A DNA stretch of 46,297 nt. Origin: Microbispora siamensis (lineage in GTDB: Bacteria > Actinomycetota > Actinomycetes > Streptosporangiales > Streptosporangiaceae). Below the pieces are notes generated by a model, which searched no databases, was not told where the DNA came from, and saw nothing but the letters and a program-made list of their open reading frames with translations. The first letter of the stretch is position 1; each line of letters begins with the position of its first letter. Where the stretch lies: the NCBI RefSeq assembly GCF_016863095.1, contig NZ_BOOF01000066.1:1-46297 (forward strand), in the 5' to 3' direction. Positions 1-5,940 of the stretch are shown here, in pieces. The position numbers were made by a program, and so were the translations under genes.

Positions 1-602
1 GCGCACGTGCCGGTCGGCGTCGCCGACGGGGACGGAGACGGAGACAGAGAGGGAGACGGGGAGGGAGACGGGGAACGCGTCGGCGACGCGCTGGGCGACT
101 GCGTCGGGGAGGGGCTGGGCGTGCCCGGGCTGCCGGTGCAGGCCACACCGTTCAGAGAGAACGAGGTGGGCACCGGGGTGGAGCCGTTCGAGGAACCGTT
201 GAACCCGAAGTTGACGCTGCCTCCGGAGGGAATGGAGGCGTTGTAGGAGACGTTGGAGGCGGTCACCGACGCGCCCGACTGGGTGTGGGTGGCGTTCCAG
301 ATCTGCGTGATCTGCTCGCCGGCGCCGAACGACCAGGTCAGCCGCCAGCCGTCGACCGCGTCACCGAGGTTGTTGATGGTGACGCTGGCGTTGAAGCCGC
401 CCGGCCAGCTCGAACTGACGGTGTAGTCGACCCGGCAGGCGACGGCGGCCTGGGCGGGCTGTGTGGCCACCAGGCCGCCGGCTCCGGCCAGCAGCACCGG
501 GATGGAGCCGATCACGAGGCCGCGGCGCGAGGCCCGCCGGGGCGGCGCCGCGGTCGTGCCGGCGGAGGGGCGCGGTGACCGCGCTCGCCAGGGCAGACGC
601 AT
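1..602 (-). CDS. Secreted CBM2 (cellulose-binding) protein, C-terminal part outside window
   Basis: Partial gene reading leftward off the window edge; about 200 codons are visible. The ATG at 602-600 is preceded by a GAGGAGA-type ribosome binding site. The product starts with an Arg-rich n-region, a hydrophobic stretch (LVIGSIPVLLAGAGGLVA) and an AQA-type signal peptidase site near residue 50, so it is exported; paired arginines before the hydrophobic core allow Tat export. Residues about 51-150 form a family 2 carbohydrate-binding module: VDYTVSSSWPGGFNASVTI, then a WRLTWSF stretch, and a closing SLNGVACTG motif. A Pro/Ser/Thr linker of repeated SPSP units follows and runs out of the window. 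A catalytic domain (cellulase, xylanase, LPMO or similar) presumably follows, but its type cannot be known here. It is unlikely to belong to the polyketide cluster. Confidence 0.85.
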   Translation of the reverse strand, partial: MRLPWRARSPRPSAGTTAAPPRRASRRGLVIGSIPVLLAGAGGLVATQPAQAAVACRVDYTVSSSWPGGFNASVTINNLGDAVDGWRLTWSFGAGEQITQIWNATHTQSGASVTASNVSYNASIPSGGSVNFGFNGSSNGSTPVPTSFSLNGVACTGSPGTPSPSPTQSPSASPTRSPSPSPSPSLSPSPSPSATPTGTC

Positions 603-619
603 CTGTGTTCTCCTCATCA

Positions 620-730
620 TCATGTCCGGCCGCCGTCAGGGGCTGTGCGGGTAGCGGTCGGGGTGGCCGCGGTGCCGTTCGCGGTGAACCCGAAAGTCGT
701 GGAGCCGCCGACGGCGACGGAGCCGTTGCA
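620..730 (-). pseudogene. Fragment of a second CBM2 domain
   Basis: On the minus strand, about 36 codons end in a TGA at 622-620, just upstream of the ribosome binding site of the gene at 602. They read like the last third of a CBM2 domain: CNGSVAVGGSTTFGF followed by TANGTAATPTATRTAP. The same frame stays open further upstream to about 1114, but that part shows no CBM2 or catalytic similarity and looks like 5' flanking DNA. The simplest reading is that most of a secreted CBM2 enzyme gene was deleted, leaving its tail joined to promoter DNA. A short translated leader is the alternative. Confidence 0.5.
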
Positions 731-868
731 GGAAAAGCGGACACGCGGGGTCACCCGCGCGATCGACGCCGCGCTCCGTGATCGGGGAACGCACACCACC
801 AGGGCGTCGCGAACGGCGGTCCTCACCGCGCACCACCACATGGCAGGAGGAGGCCGCCTCTGGGACAG

Positions 869-916
869 AGTTTGGGAAACCACGCCGAAATGTGTCAAGA
901 CCCGCAAGAAAGTTTC
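869..916 (-). promoter_or_regulatory. Glycoside-hydrolase-type promoter with GAAACTTTC palindrome
   Basis: Read leftward, the palindromic GAAACTTTC (916-908) is followed by TTGACA (898-893), an 18-nt spacer and CAAACT (874-869) as possible -35 and -10 boxes. GAAACTTTC-like elements are known upstream of actinomycete xylanase and cellulase genes. The promoter faces the CBM2 gene that starts at 602, leaving a leader of about 260 nt that contains the CBM2 fragment. Confidence 0.4.
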
Positions 917-1081
917 AGAGCCGTCGCGGCGGAGACCCTCGATAACGCCTGGTGAGCCGCACGCCCGTCCGCCGCCCCTCAGGGGTGCGAGGCGCGACCC
1001 TTGACATCGCCTCTTGGTCTTGTATTGGCTCCGACCTGTCACCACGGCCATCTGACAGAGAAGGAATCGCGCCAGGAAAAT

Positions 1082-1095
1082 TGTTAGCGCTAACA
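1082..1095. promoter_or_regulatory. LacI-family operator-like palindrome
   Basis: TGTTAGCGCTAACA is a perfect 14-bp palindrome with the central CG step typical of LacI/GalR-family operators in actinobacteria, which often control polysaccharide-degrading enzymes. It lies about 480 bp upstream of the CBM2 gene at 602 and about 55 bp downstream of a plus-strand TTGACA/TATTGG promoter-like pair (1001-1028). Which transcript it controls is uncertain. Confidence 0.5.
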
Positions 1096-1456
1096 GCCGA
1101 CCCGTGGCCACCACCCGGCGGCATGGTGCGGGCGGTCCGGCGGACAGACACCACGTCCCTGGAGCCGCTCTCTCTCACCGATGAGGAGGTTCACGACGCC
1201 AAAGACGAACGTTACGGACGGTCGCCTTCGTCGCGTCGATCATCACCAGCGCAGCCGCGGGCCGTCCGGTGCCCGCGCGCGGACAACGTGCCTGATATCC
1301 GGCCCCACGCCGGCGGCGTACGGTCGTACGGTCGCGGGGCGCGTCCGCGCATGGCCCGCGGAGCCGGTCGCGCTCCCTACCACGTCCTCGCGCCGGTTCG
1401 GTCCTTGCCGCGGACCGCGAGGCGCGCCACAAGCACAGTGACGAGGGCGTTGCCGG
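1096..1456. other. Intergenic stretch without a supported gene
   Basis: No convincing gene is present. At 1184-1189 there is an AGGAGG on the plus strand. It is followed, without a usable start codon, by about 35 codons that look like an export signal (RTVAFVASIITSAAAG) ending in TGA near 1290. This may be the remnant of a lost secreted-protein gene. The remainder up to the sua5 stop codon shows nothing recognisable. Confidence 0.3.
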
Positions 1457-2434
1457 TTACGCGGAGGGCCGGGGCCCCGCGGCGCGGCGGAGCCGGTTGG
1501 CGATCGCCAGTCCCAGCCCCTCCTCCACCGGCAAGGACGCGACGATGAGGTCGCACCCCCGCTGGTCGAGCTCGCGCAGGAACCCGTACAGCCCGCGCGC
1601 GTAGGCGGCCATCGAACCGGGGACCGCCACCACGGCGTGCGCCTTCACCGGAGCGTCGGCGAAGGCGGGAGGAAGAAGGACACCCACCCGGTGCCCGAGC
1701 TCCTGCGCGAACTCCGCTTCGGCGACGACCTTCTCGGGCTCGACGAGGACGACCCGCGCACGCGGCGCGTAGTGCGACGGATGCTGGCCCGGCACCCGAA
1801 TGCGGCTCGTCGCGGGGACCGCAAGCGGGAATCCCAACACCGCTTCGAGGTCCTCGCGGGTCACCCCACCGGGCCGAAGGACGCTCGGGGTGTCGCCCGT
1901 GGCGTCCACGATGGTCGACTCGACGCCGACCTCGCAGGGGCCGCCGTCCAGCACGAAGTCGACGGCGTCACCGAGCTCCGTACGGACGTGGTTCGCCGTC
2001 GTGGGGCTGACCGAGCCGAAGCGGTTGGCGGACGGGGCCGCGACGCCTCCGCCGAAGGCCGACAGCAGCGCGAGCGCGACGGGGTGATCGGGCACCCGTA
2101 CGGCCACCGTCTCCAGGCCACCGGTCGTTTCGAGGGGCACGCGGGGACCGCGTCGCAGGACCAGCGTGAGCGGCCCCGGCCAGAACCGTTCGGCCAGCAG
2201 GCGCGCCGTCTCGGGCACGTCCTCGACCCAGTCGCCGAGGTGCTGCGCGCCGGCGATGTGGACGATCAGGGGGTGGGAGGGCGGGCGCCCCTTGACCTGG
2301 AAGACGCGTGCGACGGCGGCGGGGTTCTCGGCGTCGGCGCCCAGACCGTAGACGGTTTCGGTCGGGAAGGCCACGAGGCCTCCGGCGCGCAGCACGCCGG
2401 CCGCGTTCTCGATGTCACTGGTTCTTGCCGTCAC
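1457..2434 (-). CDS. sua5: L-threonylcarbamoyladenylate synthase (Sua5/YwlC type)
   Basis: Makes threonylcarbamoyl-AMP from threonine, bicarbonate and ATP, the first step of t6A37 modification of ANN-decoding tRNAs in the cytoplasm. The YrdC/Sua5 domain covers roughly the first 190 residues, with GLVAFPTETVYGLGADA, KGRPPSHPLIVH, FWPGPLTLVL and APSANRFGSVSPT, all diagnostic. After the SHYAPRA motif it carries the extra C-terminal Sua5 domain, so it is the long Sua5 form rather than TsaC. I chose the GTG at 2434, which has GAGAGG upstream and gives 325 residues beginning VTARTSDIENAAGVLRAGG. The frame is open to an ATG at 2539, but the extra 35 residues are low-complexity and unlike the family. 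This is a housekeeping gene and a likely left border marker for the biosynthetic cluster. Confidence 0.9.
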   Translation of the reverse strand: MTARTSDIENAAGVLRAGGLVAFPTETVYGLGADAENPAAVARVFQVKGRPPSHPLIVHIAGAQHLGDWVEDVPETARLLAERFWPGPLTLVLRRGPRVPLETTGGLETVAVRVPDHPVALALLSAFGGGVAAPSANRFGSVSPTTANHVRTELGDAVDFVLDGGPCEVGVESTIVDATGDTPSVLRPGGVTREDLEAVLGFPLAVPATSRIRVPGQHPSHYAPRARVVLVEPEKVVAEAEFAQELGHRVGVLLPPAFADAPVKAHAVVAVPGSMAAYARGLYGFLRELDQRGCDLIVASLPVEEGLGLAIANRLRRAAGPRPSA

Positions 2435-2760
2435 CCTCGCAATCCTCTCACTGTTCCGCTCTCCGCATGTCGGGGTGTCGTCGGCGGCCGAGCAGGGCCG
2501 CAGGCGCCGTATGAGCGCCCGGCGCACGAAATCCGTCACAGCTTAGAACCGTGTACGCGGTGGTGGCGCGCCAGACCATGTAGCCGGGCGTGGGCGGTGA
2601 GCGGCACGGCCGCCCTCCTCGCGCAATACGCACCCCGAAATGCGTGCCGTACGCACTTCCGCTGATGTCAGGGACGTGAGCGATCGCGAGAATCGTCGTC
2701 ATCGCGGTGATATGCGCCGATTTCCAGGAGCACCTCAGGCAGCCGTGCGCGGGGAGACGA
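2435..2760. other. Divergent promoter region between sua5 and SARP genes
   Basis: This 326-bp stretch separates the leftward sua5 gene from the rightward SARP gene, so it must contain both promoters. I see no strong -35/-10 pair. TACGCAC occurs twice in direct orientation (2627 and 2650, 23 bp apart) with a short inverted repeat TGCGT-N5-ACGCA at 2641-2655. These could be regulator contacts, but the spacing is not the clean 11 or 22 bp expected for SARP heptamers. Confidence 0.3.
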
Positions 2761-3519
2761 ATGAGATACGAATTGCTCGGGCCACTACGCGTGGTGGACG
2801 AGGAGACGCACACGATCAGCGCGCCCAAGGTCGAGACGCTGCTGGCCGCGCTGCTGATCCGGGCGAACCAGCCGGTGTCGACCGACGAGCTGCTCGACGA
2901 GCTGTGGGGCAACGAGCCCCCGAAGCGCGCTCGCGCCGCCCTGCACGTGTACATCTCGCATCTGCGCAAGAACTACGTACAGCCCGCGGTGGACGGGGCC
3001 GCCATCCGGACGCACGCCCAGGGCTACCTGCTGGAGACGGACCGCGCGTCGGTTGACGTGTTCCGTCTGCAGTGTCTGCACGCCGCGGGCCGGGACGAGG
3101 CGGACCGCGACCCGGAGCGGGCGCTGGAGTCCTTCGCCGCCGCCGCTGCCCTGTTCCGCGGGCCCGTGCTCGCCGGGATCGACAACGGGCTCATCGTCGG
3201 AACGTTCGCCCGCTGGGCCGAGGAGGTCCGGCTGGAGTGCCTGGAGGCGATCGCGATGTGCTCGCTGCGGCTCGGGCGGCACCGCGAGGTGATCGGCGAC
3301 CTGTCGCGGTGGGTCGAGCAGTACCCGTTGAACGAGAACCTGCGCGAGCAGCTCATGCTGGCGCTCTACCGCTCCGGGCGGCGGGCCGAGGCTCTGGAGG
3401 TCTTCCAGTCGGCCCGGCAGGTGCTGCGGGAGGAGCTGGGGCTCGACCCCCGCGTGACCATGCGCCGGCTCCAGTTCGCGATCCTCTCCGCCGACGCGGA
3501 TCTCGCCATCGCCGGATGA
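2761..3519 (+). CDS. SARP (AfsR/DnrI-type) pathway activator
   Basis: Small Streptomyces antibiotic regulatory protein of 252 residues. Such proteins activate cluster promoters by binding direct repeats overlapping the -35 region. The start is the ATG at 2761, which has GGGAGA upstream and gives the classic opening MRYELLGPLRV; an upstream ATG at 2707 has no such support. The OmpR-like winged helix spans about residues 1-95 (APKVETLLAALLIRAN, ELLDELWGNEPPKRA, LHVYISHLRK, GYLLE). A bacterial transcriptional activation (BTAD) domain fills about 100-245 (FRGPVLAG, EQLMLALYRSGRRAEALEVF, REELGLDP). There are no NB-ARC or TPR extensions, so it is a short pathway-specific SARP. It is convergent with the MFS gene and shares a terminator with it. 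As I recall, published abyssomicin clusters also encode a SARP (AbyI). Confidence 0.9.
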   Translation: MRYELLGPLRVVDEETHTISAPKVETLLAALLIRANQPVSTDELLDELWGNEPPKRARAALHVYISHLRKNYVQPAVDGAAIRTHAQGYLLETDRASVDVFRLQCLHAAGRDEADRDPERALESFAAAAALFRGPVLAGIDNGLIVGTFARWAEEVRLECLEAIAMCSLRLGRHREVIGDLSRWVEQYPLNENLREQLMLALYRSGRRAEALEVFQSARQVLREELGLDPRVTMRRLQFAILSADADLAIAG

Positions 3520-3559
3520 ACGTGGTCCACGGCACGGATACGACGCGGAGAAACGACAC

Positions 3560-3593
3560 GAGGGGCGAGCCGGCTGCGGACGGCTCGCCCCTC
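3560..3593. terminator. Bidirectional hairpin terminator
   Basis: A 13-bp perfect stem (GAGGGGCGAGCCG at 3560-3572 pairing with CGGCTCGCCCCTC at 3581-3593) with an 8-nt loop lies between the convergent SARP and MFS genes. It has no U tract, as is usual in high-GC actinomycetes. It should end transcripts from both sides. Confidence 0.75.
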
Positions 3594-3621
3594 GCCATGG
3601 GGCGCGGGAGGGACGGCCCCT

Positions 3622-5052
3622 TCAGCCCCCGGCGGCGGGTGTGGCCCCCCGCGCGCCGGGGCGATACCAGAAGACCAGCGCGACAAGCAGGGCGATCACC
3701 AGGGCGCCGCAGGCCCAGAGGAACACCGACGAGATGGTCCCGGCGAGACCACCCGTGCCCTGCGAGAGCGGGATCAGCATCGCGGCCAGGCCGAGCGAGC
3801 CGCCGATCGTGAGCGCCGTCTGCAGCACCCCCGCGGCGACCCCGGCGTACTCCTGCGGCGCGGTGGTCAGGACGATCATGTTGAAGGGGATGATCGCCAC
3901 GCCGACGCCGAGCCCCATGACGATGAGGGCGGGGAGCACGCCGCCGGCGTAGGTGCTGCCGCCGTCGAGGCGGGTCAGCCAGGCCACCCCGGCCAGCACC
4001 ACGAGCAGGCCGACGACGGCACGCGTCTTGAGACCGATCGTGGCGATGTACTTGGTGAGGATCTGGGTGCTGACGAGCAGCGCCAGGCCGAAGGGCAGGA
4101 TGGCCAGGCCGCTCTGCAGCGCGTTGAGGTGCAGCACGCCCTGGAGGTACTGGACCAGGTAGATCAGGAAGCTCGTGAGCACGGCCGCGAGCAGCAGCAG
4201 GGCGAGGAAGGCGCCGGCCCGCTCGCGGCCGGAGAAGAGGGCCAGGGGCAGCAGCGGCTCGGCGGCCCGCCGGTCCACCAGCAGGAGAACCACGGCCAGC
4301 ACGACCGCGGCGCCGAGGGCGGTCAGCGTCCAGCGGTCGCCCCAGCCCTTCTCCGCGGCGTGGACGAGGCCGTACACGGCGGCGGCGAGGGTGGCGGTGC
4401 TGAGCAGCGCGCTCGGCAGGCCGAGCGGGCGGGACCGGGTCGCCTCGTCCCGCAGGCCGAGGGCCCGGGCGGCGACCGCTATGATGACCAGGCCGATGGG
4501 TACGTTCACCAGCAGGCTCCAGCGCCAGTCCCCCGCCCACGTGAGCACGCCGCCGAGGACCATGCCGGCGGAGGCGCCGAGTCCGGTCACCGTGGAGTAG
4601 AGGCCGAAGGCCCGCTGCTGCCGTTCCCCCTGGAAGACGATCGCCAGCAGCGCCAGCCCGGTGGGACCGGCGATCGCCGCGCCGGCGCCCTGCAGGACCC
4701 GGCCCGCGAGCAGCACCTCCACGTTCGGCGCGAGACCGGCGACCAGCGACGCCACCACGACCAGCCCGATCCCGGAGAGGAAGACCTTGCGGTGCCCGAG
4801 CACGTCGCCGAGGCGGCCGGCGAACAGCAGGAGGCCGCCGAAGGCGAGGAAGAAGCCGTTCGGCACCCACGATCCCCCGGCCACCGACAGGTGGAGGTCG
4901 GACTGGAGGGTCGGGAGCGCGACGTTCACGATCGTGCCGTCGAGCTGGAGCATGAACTCCGCCCCGACGATCGCCGCGAGCACGAGGGCCCAGGCGCGGT
5001 CGGCCCGCGGCACGCCGGCCGAGACGTCGCCGGAGACGCTTTCGGTGGTCAT
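3622..5052 (-). CDS. DHA2-family MFS drug exporter (14 TMS)
   Basis: A 476-residue major facilitator of the EmrB/QacA (DHA2) type, likely a proton-driven exporter of the cluster product and a self-resistance determinant in the cytoplasmic membrane. About 14 hydrophobic helices are visible. The first carries the family motif LDGTIVNVALP, followed by NGFFLAFGGLLLFAGRLGDVLGHRKVF (motif A) and GAGAAIAGPTGLALL (motif C). The ATG at 5052 has a good GGAGG site. It is transcribed away from the tetR gene across a shared intergenic region with three copies of one operator, so the TetR protein very probably represses it until ligand is present. A DHA2-type transporter (AbyD) is, as I recall, also part of the abyssomicin cluster. 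Confidence 0.93.
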   Translation of the reverse strand: MTTESVSGDVSAGVPRADRAWALVLAAIVGAEFMLQLDGTIVNVALPTLQSDLHLSVAGGSWVPNGFFLAFGGLLLFAGRLGDVLGHRKVFLSGIGLVVVASLVAGLAPNVEVLLAGRVLQGAGAAIAGPTGLALLAIVFQGERQQRAFGLYSTVTGLGASAGMVLGGVLTWAGDWRWSLLVNVPIGLVIIAVAARALGLRDEATRSRPLGLPSALLSTATLAAAVYGLVHAAEKGWGDRWTLTALGAAVVLAVVLLLVDRRAAEPLLPLALFSGRERAGAFLALLLLAAVLTSFLIYLVQYLQGVLHLNALQSGLAILPFGLALLVSTQILTKYIATIGLKTRAVVGLLVVLAGVAWLTRLDGGSTYAGGVLPALIVMGLGVGVAIIPFNMIVLTTAPQEYAGVAAGVLQTALTIGGSLGLAAMLIPLSQGTGGLAGTISSVFLWACGALVIALLVALVFWYRPGARGATPAAGG

Positions 5053-5086
5053 GGAACCTCCACGGTCCGCTGACAGGGGGAATCAG

Positions 5087-5173
5087 GGTGAGGCGACCTC
5101 AGGTTAGTGGGCGCATTTATACTGAGGTCGTCTCAGGTTAAGTGAGAGGATTTAACCTGAGGCGACCTCAGGA
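5087..5173. promoter_or_regulatory. Triple TetR operator and divergent promoter
   Basis: Three copies of one near-palindrome lie between the MFS and tetR genes: GGTGAGGCGACCTCAGG (5088-5104), ACTGAGGTCGTCTCAGG (5121-5137) and CCTGAGGCGACCTCAGG (5156-5172). The arms are CCTGAGG/CCTCAGG around a 3-bp centre, and the flanks extend as TTAA/TTAA. Copies 2 and 3 face each other as a perfect 10-bp inverted repeat CTCAGGTTAA/TTAACCTGAG (5132-5141, 5152-5161). A TATACT/TATAAA core at 5116-5123 sits between copies 1 and 2, so bound protein would cover promoters in both directions. A fourth copy lies at 21244-21260. Confidence 0.8.
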
Positions 5174-5192
5174 TGTCAAGCGGGAGGTACCG

Positions 5193-5777
5193 GTGGACGG
5201 CAAGCCCTACATCGCCCAGCGCCCCAAGCGGGCCGACGGCCGGCGCAACTACGACGCGATCCTGGCCGCGGCCCGCAAGGCGTTCGAGAGCGCCGGGGCC
5301 GACGCCTCCCTGGAGGACATCGCGAGCCAGGCCGGCGTGGCGATCGGCACGCTGTACCGGCACTTCCCCACGCGGGCCTCGCTCGTGGAGGCCGCGACCC
5401 GGGACGGCTTGGAGAACCTGGTCGCCCACGCGGAGCGGCTGACCGCCGGGCCCGACCCGCTCGGCGCGCTGGTCGCCTGGATGCGTGAGGCGGTGGTCCA
5501 CTTCAGCACCTTCCGCGGCCTGGTGGGCATCCTCGCGCAGAGCATGTACGACGAGGGCACGCCCTCCCACACGATGTGCAGCGCGATGCACCGCAGCGGC
5601 GCGGACCTGCTGCGCGCCGCCCAGGCGGCCGGCAGGGTGCGGCCCGACCTGACCCCCGACGAGCTGTTCGACCTCCTCAGCGGCGCCGCCTGGGTGCGCG
5701 AGCAGGCGACCCCCGACCGGGACGGCAGCGCCCGCTTCCTGGAACTGGTGCTGGAGGGCATCACCACACGGGACTGA
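5193..5777 (+). CDS. TetR-family transcriptional repressor
   Basis: A 194-residue one-component repressor. The start is the GTG at 5193 with GGGAGG directly upstream; a longer frame to 5142 would translate through an operator. The N-terminal TetR helix-turn-helix is at about residues 15-65: YDAILAAARKAFESAGADASLEDIASQAGVAIGTLYRHFPTRASL in parts, with the typical GTLYRHF turn. The C-terminal half is an all-helical ligand-binding and dimerisation domain, here of the kind seen with DHA2 exporters. It is divergent from the MFS gene, and the three operator copies in the gap indicate autoregulation plus exporter control. A matching site upstream of the flavin monooxygenase gene (21160) suggests that gene also belongs to the regulon. 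The inducer is likely the polyketide or an intermediate; that is inference. Confidence 0.9.
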   Translation: MDGKPYIAQRPKRADGRRNYDAILAAARKAFESAGADASLEDIASQAGVAIGTLYRHFPTRASLVEAATRDGLENLVAHAERLTAGPDPLGALVAWMREAVVHFSTFRGLVGILAQSMYDEGTPSHTMCSAMHRSGADLLRAAQAAGRVRPDLTPDELFDLLSGAAWVREQATPDRDGSARFLELVLEGITTRD

Positions 5778-5940
5778 CTCTCCGCACAATCGCACCAGCC
5801 CTTCGTGAGACGTACGTCACAAAACCAACTAAGCAGCTAGGTAATGTAGAGTAAAAGGACATCCCGTCCCGCACAGCCGGATCGACGAAGACCGGCGCCC
5901 GAACCTCCGCCCTCTGCTCCCACGGGAAGTTTCGGCCCAG
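5778..5940 (+). promoter_or_regulatory. Upstream region of the LAL regulator gene
   Basis: This 163-bp gap contains an unusually A/T-rich patch at about 5816-5861 (CACAAAACCAACTAAGC, then TAATGTAGAGTAAAA), which contrasts with the surroundings and is the likely promoter core of the LuxR gene. No clean -35 partner is visible and no terminator hairpin was found behind tetR. Confidence 0.35.

Noticed and set aside
3353..4870. Arg-rich minus-strand frame overlapping the MFS gene
   Set aside because: It is an out-of-frame shadow of the exporter, which has its own start, ribosome binding site and membrane helices in the other frame.
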